DNA of 34,377 bases from Vicinamibacterales bacterium (GTDB lineage Bacteria > Acidobacteriota > Vicinamibacteria > Vicinamibacterales > Fen-181): the NCBI GenBank assembly GCA_029974175.1, contig JARKSS010000341.1, positions 1 to 34,377 of the forward strand, written 5' to 3'. Positions 7,970-16,693 of this stretch are shown piece after piece (the stretch's first letter is position 1; each line of letters opens with the position of its first letter). The notes below the pieces were generated by a model. It saw only the letters and a list, made by a program, of their open reading frames with translations. It was not told where the DNA came from and made no database searches. Made by a program: the position numbers and the translations under genes.

Positions 7970-9183
7970 GGGACGAGGGAGCCGGCGGCATCGGCCAGGT
8001 CGAGGCGAAGATCGTCGAGGTGTGTTCGGGCGGGCTGACGCTCGAGAGCGGGCGTCGCCTCGAATCGGTCGAGGTCGCCTACGAGCAGTACGGCGAGGTG
8101 GACGAAGCGCGGGACAACGTGGTGCTGGTGTGCCACGCGCTGTCTGGAGGCGCACACGCGGCGGGGTGGCACCGGGGCGCGCGAAAGCCCGGGTGGTGGG
8201 ACAACCTGGTCGGGCCGGGCAAGGCGTTCGACACGCGGAAGTACTGCGTGATCTGCTCCAACGTGCTCGGCAGCTGCTACGGCACCACCGGCCCCTCGTC
8301 TGCAGATCCGGCAACCGGGCGTCCCTACGGCAGCCGTTTCCCGATCGTGACCATCGGCGACATGGTCACCGTGCAGAAGGCCCTCCTCGATCGGCTCGGC
8401 ATCCGCCGCCTGCTGGCGGTCGCCGGCGGGTCGATGGGCGGGATGCAGGCGCTGCAGTGGGCCGTCGCCTACCCCAGGTCGGTGCGCTCGGTGATCGCCA
8501 TCGCCACCGCGGCCCGGCACTCGCCGCAGCAGATTGCCTTCAACGAGATCGCCCGGCGCGCGGTGATGGCCGACCCGGCCTGGGCAGGCGGCGACTATTA
8601 CGGGGGCGCGCGCCCCGATCGCGGCCTCGCGGTCGCACGGATGGTCGGGCACGTCACGTACCTGTCTGCCGGCGGCATGGAGCGGAAGTTCGGCCGGCGG
8701 ACGGCGGGGCCCCACCCGGCGTGGACGCTCGAACCAGAGTTCGAGGTCGAGCGCTACCTCTCGCACCAGGGCCGCGAGTTCACGGCCCGGTTCGACGCCA
8801 ACTCGCTCGTGTATCTCACGCGCGCCATCGACTATTTCGACCTGGGAGCGGGGTGGCCGTCGCTGACCGAGGCGTTTCGCGCGACGCGGGCCTCCTTCCT
8901 GCTGCTGACCTTCTCATCCGACTGGCTGTATCCGCCGCCCCAGCTGGCCGAGGTTGGCCAGGCGGCCAGGGACGCCGGCCGCGAGGTGGAGTATCACGAG
9001 ATCCCGAGCGGGTACGGTCACGACGCATTCCTGCTGGAGAGCGAGACGCAGACGCGCATCATCCGCTCGTGGCTGGAACGCGTGGCCGAGTCGTCGCGGC
9101 GGCCGCGCGTGCCGGTGCCGGCGCTGGCGAGAACAAAGACTTCTTACTGGATGCCGGCCCGGGCAGGCGGGCAAGGACGGTGA
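7966..9183 (+). CDS. metX: Homoserine O-acetyltransferase
   Basis: It acylates homoserine with acetyl-CoA, supplying the substrate of MetY; some MetX-family members use succinyl-CoA instead, and the sequence alone does not settle this. The 405-aa alpha/beta hydrolase has the nucleophile elbow GGSMGGMQ (Ser156), an Asp in FSSDWLYPP (Asp319) and His352 in [11 protein letters not shown], giving a complete catalytic triad. [10 protein letters not shown] (residues 59-68) and [13 protein letters not shown] (98-110) are MetX signatures. ATG 7966 overlaps the metY stop. The stop at 9181-9183 abuts the convergent VOC gene with no spacer, so no dedicated terminator is visible. The C-terminal ~30 residues are poorly conserved Arg/Pro-rich sequence. 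Confidence 0.94.
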   Translation: MRDEGAGGIGQVEAKIVEVCSGGLTLESGRRLESVEVAYEQYGEVDEARDNVVLVCHALSGGAHAAGWHRGARKPGWWDNLVGPGKAFDTRKYCVICSNVLGSCYGTTGPSSADPATGRPYGSRFPIVTIGDMVTVQKALLDRLGIRRLLAVAGGSMGGMQALQWAVAYPRSVRSVIAIATAARHSPQQIAFNEIARRAVMADPAWAGGDYYGGARPDRGLAVARMVGHVTYLSAGGMERKFGRRTAGPHPAWTLEPEFEVERYLSHQGREFTARFDANSLVYLTRAIDYFDLGAGWPSLTEAFRATRASFLLLTFSSDWLYPPPQLAEVGQAARDAGREVEYHEIPSGYGHDAFLLESETQTRIIRSWLERVAESSRRPRVPVPALARTKTSYWMPARAGGQGR

Positions 9184-9657
9184 TCAGCCGCGGCGCGCCG
9201 CTTCGATCTTCGCGACGTCGATCTTCTGCATCGACAGCATCGCTTCGAACGCGCGCCTGGCTTCGTCGCCACCGGCTGCAAGCGCCTCGGTGAGGACCCT
9301 CGGCGTGATCTGCCAGGAGATCCCCCACCTGTCCTTGCACCAGCCGCAGGCGCTCTCCTGGCCGCCGTTCCCCACGATCGCGTTCCAGTAGCGATCGGTC
9401 TCTTCCTGGTCCTCGGTGGAGATCTGGAAGGAGAACGCCTCGTTGTGCTGGAACACGGGGCCGCCATTCAGGCCAACGCAGGCGACGCCGGCAACGACGA
9501 ACTCGACCGTCAGCACGTCGCCCTTCTTCCCGCCGGGGAAGTCGGCGGGCGCGCGGAGGATCGCGCCCATCCTGCTGTCGGGAAAGGTGGCGGTGTAGAA
9601 GCGGGCCGCGGCCTCGGCGTCCTTGTCGAACCAGAGGCAGATCGTGTTCTTCGGCAT
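9184..9657 (-). CDS. VOC-family (PhnB/glyoxalase-like) protein
   Basis: The 157-aa protein is of the small cytosolic VOC group, often annotated PhnB-like or 3-demethylubiquinone methyltransferase-like. It begins MPKNTICLWFDKDAEAAARFYTA-like sequence typical of that group. It also has LNGGPVFQHNEAFSFQI and the Trp-rich segment CGWCKDRWGISWQITP found in these proteins. Family members are dimers of beta-alpha-beta-beta-beta units; the substrate is not known. ATG 9657 follows AAAGGA at a normal distance. It is convergent with metX with zero intergenic bases. It has no obvious functional link to its neighbours. Confidence 0.85.
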   Translation of the reverse strand: MPKNTICLWFDKDAEAAARFYTATFPDSRMGAILRAPADFPGGKKGDVLTVEFVVAGVACVGLNGGPVFQHNEAFSFQISTEDQEETDRYWNAIVGNGGQESACGWCKDRWGISWQITPRVLTEALAAGGDEARRAFEAMLSMQKIDVAKIEAARRG

Positions 9658-9767
9658 CTGCTCGTCCTTTCCGCATCGTGGGGGCGATGCGAGCGTCGGG
9701 AAATGCAGAATCCATGCCGCGGCCCGACGTGGGGCGCTACGAACGCGGGGGCTTTGCTGAGTGGGGC

Positions 9768-10862
9768 CTACTTGGCAGTCGTCGCTGCCGGTGCCGGCCC
9801 TGGCACCTTGCCCGCCGACTCCACCACGCGCCGCGCGATGAGGCTCTCGATCCGGGCGGCGTTGCGGAGGCCGTCGATGTAGGCCGCCCGCAGCAGCTGC
9901 TCGCGGCGCGCCTTGAGCGAGTCCCTGATCGCGTCCTTGACGCCTGGCGTGCTGAGGTCCTTCTGGCCGGCAGGGTCCTTGCCGAGAACGAGGACGATGA
10001 GGAAGCCGTTGCGGTCGCCGATCGCCTGGGCGGCTCCGGGCTTGGCCTTGAGCACCGCGTCGCGCAGCCGCGGCGGGTACTTCTGGATGACCGACAGCGG
10101 GATGAACCCGAGGTCGCCGCCGCGCGGTGCGCTCTCCGGATCCTCCGAGTAGTCGGCCGCCAGCTCGGAGAACTGCGCGCCGCTCTTCAGCTTCTCCATG
10201 ATCATCCGGTACTTCTGCACCGACTCGAGGGCCGTCGTCGCATCGCTGCCGGTCCGGTTGGTGATCTGCGGCTCCTTCACGGGCGTCACGACGATCTGGG
10301 CCACGCGGTAGGCGTCCTCGGGCCGGTTGAACTGCGCCTTGTTGGCCTCGAAGAAGGCGGTGATCTCCTCGTCGGTCACCGTGACCTTCGACGACACCTC
10401 GCGCTCGAAGAGCTTGTTGATGAGCATCTCGCGCCGCAAGCCTTCTCGAACGTCGGCCTCTGTCAGGGTCCGCCTCGCCAGCTCCTGCTTGAAGGTCTCC
10501 TCGGGGATGTTCTTCCGGGCCTCCCCCATCGCGCTGTCCAGCTCGGTCTGCGGCACGTCGATCGCAAGCTCCCGCGCCCTTGCCAGGAAGATCTCCTGCG
10601 AGATCAGGTCGTCGAGGAGGGCCAGTTTGCCGGCGAACACCTCGTCTTCAGCGAGCGTCTGGCCGCCCTGGTTGCTTCGCCGCCAGGCCTTGTCCACGTC
10701 GTCGGCCGTGATCTCGTGATCGTTCACCACCGCCCAGGCGCTGGCCGAGACGGGCTTGGCCGCCGGCTTCGACTGGCAGGCCGCCGCCACGGCGGCCAGG
10801 GCGATGGTCGTGACTGCGAGCCGCCATGCGGCAGGAAAGGAGAAGCGAAAGTAGCTGGTCAT
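9768..10862 (-). CDS. Parvulin-type peptidyl-prolyl isomerase (SurA/PpiC/EpsD-like), exported
   Basis: The 364-aa protein has an N-terminal export signal (hydrophobic core, residues about 14-28) ending in AAACQ, so Cys29 may be lipidated, although the lipobox is weak. An SurA-N-like helical region follows, with TADDVDKAWRR and many E/L/R-rich helices. A parvulin domain lies at about residues 185-290, including FSELAADYSEDPESAPRGGD and LGFIP, both typical. It probably folds or guides envelope proteins in the periplasm. ATG 10862 is chosen because the signal peptide starts there. The frame is open to 11057, but that region is the divergent intergenic spacer. No strong ribosome-binding site is seen. 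The C-terminal tail is Ala/Pro-rich. Confidence 0.87.
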   Translation of the reverse strand: MTSYFRFSFPAAWRLAVTTIALAAVAAACQSKPAAKPVSASAWAVVNDHEITADDVDKAWRRSNQGGQTLAEDEVFAGKLALLDDLISQEIFLARARELAIDVPQTELDSAMGEARKNIPEETFKQELARRTLTEADVREGLRREMLINKLFEREVSSKVTVTDEEITAFFEANKAQFNRPEDAYRVAQIVVTPVKEPQITNRTGSDATTALESVQKYRMIMEKLKSGAQFSELAADYSEDPESAPRGGDLGFIPLSVIQKYPPRLRDAVLKAKPGAAQAIGDRNGFLIVLVLGKDPAGQKDLSTPGVKDAIRDSLKARREQLLRAAYIDGLRNAARIESLIARRVVESAGKVPGPAPAATTAK

Positions 10863-10964
10863 CGCTTGATTATTCCATTGAGCGGAGGCCTGTTCTGCCT
10901 GTTCTCCGGTTCTGCTGCCGGCCAGCCAACCGCGCCGCCGGGGCGGCGGGCGGGCCTGCCAGAA

Positions 10965-10998
10965 CCTCGCGGTGCCCGAGGATTGTAGCACCGCGAGG
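10965..10998. promoter_or_regulatory. 10-bp perfect inverted repeat in a divergent spacer
   Basis: CCTCGCGGTG (10965-10974) and CACCGCGAGG (10989-10998) are perfect reverse complements around a 14-nt loop. They lie in the 266-bp spacer between the divergent parvulin gene and the small secreted-protein gene. A further G+C hairpin CGCCGCC/GGCGGCG lies at 10933-10948. It could be an operator or an RNA hairpin; no T-run follows, so a standard terminator is unlikely. Confidence 0.35.
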
Positions 10999-11128
10999 GG
11001 GCCTCCCCGGGTATCGGCCGGCTGCCGCCTTGCCAAGCCCACTTCCCACGTCGCCACCGAACCCTGGAGGCCTCCGCTGCGTTTCCGTGGAACAGGATGG
11101 ATCTCTGGAACAGGGACGGAGGTGCCCG

Positions 11129-11488
11129 ATGCGAACCGGCGTTCTCACGCTTCTGTTCGTGCTGGCGTTGGCCCTGGGGGCGACGGCCCAGGATTCCGAC
11201 ATCACCGGCCGCTGGCGCGGCACGGCGGCAACCGGAACCGAGATTGCTCTCGACCTGGCAAGGGACGGCTCGACCGTGACCGGCACCGTGAGCCTGAACC
11301 GGGCAGACCCCCAGCCGATCTCAGATGGGCGGTTCGAGGACAACCGCCTCTCCTTCACGATGCCCTCGATGTTCGGGAAAGACACCGTGACGGTGAGGGG
11401 CACGCTCGAGGAGGACGAACTGGCGCTGGTGCTCGAGGCCGAGCGAGGCACGACCACCGCGCGGCTGAAGCGCGAACCGGCGTCGTGA
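11129..11488 (+). CDS. Small secreted protein of unknown function
   Basis: The 119-aa product has a clear signal peptide (MRTGVLTLLFVLALALGATAQ, cut likely after Ala20). The mature part is a short beta-rich domain with alternating polar/hydrophobic strands: ITGRWRGTA, GSTVTGTVSL, ISDGRFEDNRLSF and VTVRGTLEEDELAL. This pattern (W-x-G near the start, G-T-V-S, DG-x-F) is common in small lipocalin-like or beta-sandwich exported proteins of unknown function in Acidobacteriota; the comparison is from memory. ATG 11129 has GGAGG 6 nt upstream. The frame is open much further upstream, but that part is spacer. It is convergent with the sugar dehydrogenase gene. Confidence 0.78.
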   Translation: MRTGVLTLLFVLALALGATAQDSDITGRWRGTAATGTEIALDLARDGSTVTGTVSLNRADPQPISDGRFEDNRLSFTMPSMFGKDTVTVRGTLEEDELALVLEAERGTTTARLKREPAS

Positions 11489-11520
11489 TTCGGGCCAGCA
11501 TGCGCAGGGAAGGCCGGCGT

Positions 11521-11540
11521 CCGGGTCGGTCATGACCCGG
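11521..11540. terminator. Hairpin between convergent genes
   Basis: CCGGGTC (11521-11527) pairs with GACCCGG (11534-11540) in the 74-bp gap between the secreted-protein gene and the sugar dehydrogenase gene. No T-run follows on either strand, so it is only a candidate bidirectional terminator. Confidence 0.35.
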
Positions 11541-11562
11541 ATCCTGGCCGAACGACGCGCGC

Positions 11563-12714
11563 TCAGTGCGAGCCCGAGCCGGCCGGCGTCAGCTTCAAGA
11601 GGCGCCCGCTGCCCCCGCGGCGCCCGTCCTCGAGCAGCCAGATGGCGCCGTCGGGCCCTTCCTCGGGCTCGCGGATGCGCTCCCCCATCGGCCACTGATC
11701 GCCCTTCCTGGCCGTGGTGCCGTCGATGTCGACGCGGATCAACGCCTGGCTGGACAGGCCGCCGATGAACAGGTCGCCCTTCCACTGCGGCCACAGCTTG
11801 CCCGAGTAGACAATCAGCCCGGCCGGCGAGATCACGGGATTCCAGGACACCTTGGGCTTCTCGAACTCGGGGCGCGTGCTGTGATCGGGGATGGGCCTGC
11901 CGTCGTAGTGATCGCCGTCCGACACGATGGGGTAGCCGTAGTTGCGGCCGGGCAGGATCAGGTTCACCTCGTCACCACCCCGCGGACCCATCTCCTGTTC
12001 CCACAGGTTGCCGCTTTCATCGAAGGCGATGCCGAGCGGGTTGCGGTGGCCGTAGGACCAGACGGCCGGATGGAAGCCCTTGGCGGCCAGCGGGTTCCCC
12101 GGCGCCGGCGTTCCGTCGTCCCGGAGGCGGAGGACCTTCCCGAGCGTCGCCTTCGGATCCTGCGCCGGGTCGAATTTCTGGCGCTCGCCGTTGGTGAAGA
12201 AGAGGTGCCCGTCACGCGAGAACGCGATTCGGCCCGCGAAGTGGCCGTCGCCATCGACGTACGGCTCGGCGCGGAACAGGATTTCGACGTTCTGCAGCGC
12301 CGGCTGCTCACCGTCGGCGAGCACGCCACGGGCCAGGACCACTCCCTTCCCACCCGGCCCGGCCTCGGAATAGCTGAAGTACACGAAACGGTTCCTGGCG
12401 AAGGCGGGGTGCAGCACGACGTCCATCAGGCCGCCCTGTCCTTCGTCTGCCACCTTTGGAATCCCGTCCACGCGCGTCCGCTGCTGCGCGTCCGCGGACA
12501 CGAGGTAGAGAACGCCGGATTTCTCGGTGATCAGCATGCGACCGTCGGGCAGGAAGGTCATCGCCCAGGGTGATTCGAAGTCGGCCATCACCTGCACCTG
12601 GAACGGCAGGCTCGTTGCCTGCCCGGCCGCGCCTGAAGCCCGGCGCTCAGCATCGACGGCCCAGGCGGCAGCCAGCAGCACGAGAACGGCACCCGTCAGG
12701 CGTGCTCGCGTCAT
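11563..12714 (-). CDS. PQQ-dependent sugar dehydrogenase (soluble aldose dehydrogenase-like)
   Basis: The 383-aa exported beta-propeller is of the GSDH family, which oxidises aldoses with PQQ in the periplasm. A signal peptide occupies residues 1 to about 30. Motifs: ESPWAMTFLPDGRMLITEKSG-like opening blade (split here as ESPWAMTFLPDGR then LITEKSG), GLMDVVLHP, GHFAGRIAFSRDG with the conserved His, WSYGHRNPLGIAFD, EQEMGPRGGDEVN and ISPAGLIVYSG. These are the hallmark blades and the PQQ/Ca region. ATG 12714 follows GGGGGA. It lies 132 bp downstream of the ADOP permease gene on the same strand, but co-transcription is uncertain. No PQQ biosynthesis gene is in the window. Confidence 0.88.
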   Translation of the reverse strand: MTRARLTGAVLVLLAAAWAVDAERRASGAAGQATSLPFQVQVMADFESPWAMTFLPDGRMLITEKSGVLYLVSADAQQRTRVDGIPKVADEGQGGLMDVVLHPAFARNRFVYFSYSEAGPGGKGVVLARGVLADGEQPALQNVEILFRAEPYVDGDGHFAGRIAFSRDGHLFFTNGERQKFDPAQDPKATLGKVLRLRDDGTPAPGNPLAAKGFHPAVWSYGHRNPLGIAFDESGNLWEQEMGPRGGDEVNLILPGRNYGYPIVSDGDHYDGRPIPDHSTRPEFEKPKVSWNPVISPAGLIVYSGKLWPQWKGDLFIGGLSSQALIRVDIDGTTARKGDQWPMGERIREPEEGPDGAIWLLEDGRRGGSGRLLKLTPAGSGSH

Positions 12715-12846
12715 CGTTTTCCCCCGATCGCTACTGCGTCGTGTTGGACGCCCCGCCTTCCAGCTTACGGGGAATTGACGCAAACGTCACCGCCGATCGG
12801 GCGCGGGCGACTGCGGATGAGCTGGCCGCGCCGGCTCTGCTCCCGG

Positions 12847-15546
12847 CTACTCGGCGCGCAGCGCCTCGACCGGATCGATCCGGGTCGCGCGCCTGGCCGG
12901 CATCCAGGCCGCTATCAGGCCCACGGCCATCAGCACGGCCGTGACCACCGTGAACGCGAGCGGATCGGTGGGTGTCACGCCGAACAGGAACGTCCGCAGC
13001 ACACGCGTCACCGCAACCGCACCCGCGAGGCCGAGTACCACGCCGGCGGCGACGACCCGCAGCGCGCGGCCGAGCACCAGGCGCAGGACGTCGCGCCTCT
13101 CGGCCCCGAGTGCCACCCTGACGCCAATCTCCCGGCGCCGCTGCGTGACCGCGTAGGCCATCAGGCCGTAGATGCCGCAGGTCGCGATCAGCGTGGCGGC
13201 CAACGCGAACAGCCCGAGCACGAGCATCCGGAACCGCGGCGGGGCCACCGACGCCGCCACCGCTTCATCCATCGTCACCGCGGCCGTGATGGCCAGGTCG
13301 GGCGCGGCGCGGCGGATCTCGGTGCGGATGCCTTCCACCACCGTGGCGGGGGTGGTGGTGCGAGCGACGAACGACACGAGCCGCACGAAGTCGCTGCGGT
13401 CCTGCTGGAACGGCACGTAGATCATCGGCTGCACGTCGCGGTCGAGCCCCATGTGACGGATGTCGGCGACCACGCCCACCACCGTCATCCACTCGCTCGC
13501 GTCGTTCAGCCCGTCCAGGCGAACGCGCCGGCCGAGCGCCTCGCCCGGGCCCCCCGGGAAGCACTCGCGCACGATGCGCTCGCTGACGATCGCCACCTTC
13601 GACGCGTCCGCCGTGTCCGCCTCGGTGAACTCGCGTCCCGCGAGCAACGGAATCCCCATCGTCCGGAAGTAGCCCGCGGCAATCTTCGGCCTGCCGGCGT
13701 CGAAGTCCGGCTTCGGCTGCCCCTCGATGCTGAACTCGCCCTGGATGAACATCCTGCCGAACGGGGGCGAATTGACGAGGCTCGCCGACTTCACACCGGG
13801 CAGGTAACGGATGCGATCGAGCACGCCGCGCGCGAAGGCGTGGATGCGCTCGGGCCCGTCGAAGAACGTCTCGGGCAGCATCACCCTCACGGTCGACACC
13901 ACGCCGTCGCGCCCGCTTGCTTCGAACCCGGGCGACACCGACGTGAGACGCACGAAGCTGTGCATCAGCAGGCCCGCCCCGATCAGGAGGACCAGCGTCA
14001 TCGCGACCTGCCCGACGACCAGCAGCGTCCGCAGACGCTCGCCCGGCCCGTCGCCCGTCGTGCGCGCCTCGCCGGCGTGCAGGGCGCGGCCGTCGGCCAG
14101 CGCGGTCCTGCTGACGCGCAGCGCCGGCACGAGGCCGATCAGCAGGCCCGAGACGAGCGTCAGCGCGACCGAGAACGCCAGCACGCCCCCGTCGATCTCG
14201 ATGCGGCCGAGGCGCGGGAGCACCGCCTGCGGCACCAGCGGCAGCGTGAGGTCGATCGCGATCCGCGCGAGCAGCACGCCGAAGGCCGCGCCGGCGAGCG
14301 ACAACACGATCGTCTCGGTCAGGAGCTGACGCACCACCCGCCGCCGTCCCGCGCCGAGCGCCATGCGCACCGACAGCTCGCCGCGCCGCGCGGTCAGGCG
14401 CGCCATCTGCAGGTTCGCGACGTTGACGCAGGCTATCAGCAGCACGAACGCGACCGCGCCGAGCACGACCAGCAGCAGCGTGCGCACCGGCCCCGCCCCG
14501 TACTCCTGCAGGCCGGCCGTGCGCGCGATCGTCCGGACGTTCGGCGCGAGGACGCCTTCCGGTGCGAGCGCGCCCGGGGCGACCACCGACGGGTCGTTCA
14601 CCAGCGCGGTCAGCTCCGCTTCGGCACGCTCCTTCGTCACGGCCGGTTTCAAGCGGCCCAGCAGGTACAGGAAGGCGCTCCGGCCCTGGTCGCCGGGCGA
14701 GCGGCTGGGCAGGAAGACGTCGGCTTCGGGCAGCGTGCCCGCCCGGATCACGGGCCTGAAGCTGAACCGGGGCGGCAGCACGCCGACGACGGTGCGGGGC
14801 ACGCCGTTGATGGTGATGGACTGGCCGACGATCGCCGGGTCGGCCTTCAACGCCGAGCGCCACAGCCTGTCGCTGACGATGGCGGCGCGATCGTCCTCGG
14901 CAGCCCCGGCGGCGGTGAGAAACGAGCGGCCGCGCACCGGGCCGACACCCAGCGTGGTGAAGAAGTTGGGGCTCACTTCCACCGCCGGCACCTGCAGGGG
15001 CTCCCCGCGTCCCGTGAGCTGCGCCTCGATCGAGACGTAGGCCGCGAGGTGGTCGAACGCGCCGAGGCGTTGGGCAAGCGCCTCGTACGACACCGGCGCC
15101 CAGGTCCAGATCGTCTTGACGCCCTTCTCTGCCTGTTGCGCCGCCGAGAGGATGACGAGGCGGTCGGGATGGGGATACGGCAGCGGGCGCCAGAGCACGC
15201 CGTAGGCGACCGAGAAGATTGCCGTGCTGAGGCCGATGCCGAGTGCGAGCGTGGCGAGCGCGGTGAGGGTGAACGCCGGGTCGCGCCGCATCAGCCGCAG
15301 GGCGTGGCGCACGTCCTGGACGAGCGTCTCGACCGTCACGAACGTCCATGGCTCGCGCGCCCGCTCGCGGAGCTGCAGCGAATGGCCCAGCCGCCGGCGG
15401 GCGGCGGCGCGCGCCTCGTCGCCGCCCATGTCGTCGGCAAGCGACTGCGCCGTCATCTCCTCGTGGAAGCGCAGTTCCTCCTCCAGGTCGCGGTCGAGAC
15501 GATCGCGGCGGAACAGGAACAGCAGACGTCGGAGCAGAGAACCCAC
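12847..15546 (-). CDS. ABC transporter permease of the ADOP (MacB/FtsX-type, duplicated) family
   Basis: The 899-aa membrane protein has the ADOP layout. It has an N-terminal cytosolic helical cap (residues 1-70, Arg/Glu-rich), a first transmembrane helix near residue 95 (LTALATLALGIGLSTAIF), a large MacB periplasmic domain, and a three-helix FtsX block with ANLQMARLTARRGELSVRMALGAGRRR. A second TM-periplasmic-FtsX half follows, ending in YAVTQRRREIGVRVALGAERRD and PARRATRIDPVEALRAE. The two halves are related, hence duplicated. No ATPase is encoded nearby, as usual for these orphan permeases. Function is unknown; MacB relatives export macrolides, toxins or lipoproteins. The start is GTG 15546 with GGGGGA upstream, 39 bp after the PadR gene, a typical pair. 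Confidence 0.9.
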   Translation of the reverse strand: MGSLLRRLLFLFRRDRLDRDLEEELRFHEEMTAQSLADDMGGDEARAAARRRLGHSLQLRERAREPWTFVTVETLVQDVRHALRLMRRDPAFTLTALATLALGIGLSTAIFSVAYGVLWRPLPYPHPDRLVILSAAQQAEKGVKTIWTWAPVSYEALAQRLGAFDHLAAYVSIEAQLTGRGEPLQVPAVEVSPNFFTTLGVGPVRGRSFLTAAGAAEDDRAAIVSDRLWRSALKADPAIVGQSITINGVPRTVVGVLPPRFSFRPVIRAGTLPEADVFLPSRSPGDQGRSAFLYLLGRLKPAVTKERAEAELTALVNDPSVVAPGALAPEGVLAPNVRTIARTAGLQEYGAGPVRTLLLVVLGAVAFVLLIACVNVANLQMARLTARRGELSVRMALGAGRRRVVRQLLTETIVLSLAGAAFGVLLARIAIDLTLPLVPQAVLPRLGRIEIDGGVLAFSVALTLVSGLLIGLVPALRVSRTALADGRALHAGEARTTGDGPGERLRTLLVVGQVAMTLVLLIGAGLLMHSFVRLTSVSPGFEASGRDGVVSTVRVMLPETFFDGPERIHAFARGVLDRIRYLPGVKSASLVNSPPFGRMFIQGEFSIEGQPKPDFDAGRPKIAAGYFRTMGIPLLAGREFTEADTADASKVAIVSERIVRECFPGGPGEALGRRVRLDGLNDASEWMTVVGVVADIRHMGLDRDVQPMIYVPFQQDRSDFVRLVSFVARTTTPATVVEGIRTEIRRAAPDLAITAAVTMDEAVAASVAPPRFRMLVLGLFALAATLIATCGIYGLMAYAVTQRRREIGVRVALGAERRDVLRLVLGRALRVVAAGVVLGLAGAVAVTRVLRTFLFGVTPTDPLAFTVVTAVLMAVGLIAAWMPARRATRIDPVEALRAE

Positions 15547-15585
15547 GGCAGCATCCCCCCGGTGAGTCGGTCCGTCACCCGGCCG

Positions 15586-15924
15586 TTACGTCGTCTTCAT
15601 CACGCGCATGATCGCGCCGAACACCTGCGAGAACCTCGACTCCTCGACGCCGAGCTGCTTCCTTCCGGCCGGGGTGAGCGTGTAGAACCGCGCCCGCCGG
15701 TTGTTCGCCGAGACCTTCCATTCGGCCGAGACCCAGCCCTTCACCAGCATCCGCTGCAGCGCGGGATACAGGGATCCCTCTTCGACGGTGAGCACGGACC
15801 GCGAGATCGTCCGGATGTGCTGGGCGATGCCGTAGCCGTGCATCGGCTGGATCGACAGCGTCTTCAGGATCAGCATCTCCAGCGTGCCGGGCAGCAGCTC
15901 GTTCTTGCCCTTGGTCTCGTTCAT
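15586..15924 (-). CDS. PadR-family transcriptional regulator
   Basis: The 112-aa protein carries a PadR winged helix: LLPGTLEMLILKTLS, MHGYGIAQHI, the wing EEGSLYPALQRM and a C-terminal dimerisation helix after YTLTPAGRKQL. It has the short PadR-s1 form. PadR repressors often respond to small aromatic or toxic compounds; the ligand here is unknown. It directly precedes the ADOP permease gene on the same strand and probably regulates both. ATG 15924 is preceded by AAAGGCGG. Confidence 0.92.
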   Translation of the reverse strand: MNETKGKNELLPGTLEMLILKTLSIQPMHGYGIAQHIRTISRSVLTVEEGSLYPALQRMLVKGWVSAEWKVSANNRRARFYTLTPAGRKQLGVEESRFSQVFGAIMRVMKTT

Positions 15925-15938
15925 CAGTCCGCCTTTGC

Positions 15939-15951
15939 ATAGACCATCTAT
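15939..15951. promoter_or_regulatory. Inverted repeat upstream of padR-like gene, candidate PadR operator
   Basis: ATAGA-CCA-TCTAT is a perfect palindrome with 5-bp arms, 15 bp upstream of the PadR start codon in a short A+T-rich patch (15939-15957). A TATA-like -10 box on the minus strand overlaps it, as would suit autorepression. No good -35 box is visible. Confidence 0.45.
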
Positions 15952-15962
15952 ATAAACTGGAA

Positions 15963-16592
<630 letters not shown>

Positions 16593-16621
16593 TCAGGACC
16601 TCGACGCACGGCTTGCCCGGA

Positions 16622-16678
16622 TTTCACCACAGAACCAGAGACGCAGAGGCTCCTGATCGTTCCAGGAACCTCTGCGTC
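16622..16678. repeat. Copy 1 of the CTCTGCGTC dispersed repeat, forming a long hairpin between convergent genes
   Basis: GACGCAGAGG (16640-16649) pairs with CCTCTGCGTC (16669-16678), and inside it TCCTG/CAGGA (16651-16655 with 16663-16667) extends the stem. The left side, read on the minus strand, has the consensus CTCTGCGTCTCyGT...CTGTGGT shared with copies near 27.44 kb and 30.93 kb. The hairpin lies between the reductase-like gene and the convergent GH3 gene and could terminate both. Confidence 0.7.
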
Positions 16679-16693
16679 CCCTGTAGCGCGCCG

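Noticed and set aside
12775-15942. 1055-codon plus-strand open frame over the ADOP and PadR genes
   Set aside because: Translation is His/Arg/Gln-rich without domains and lies antisense to well-supported genes; a shadow of high G+C codon use.
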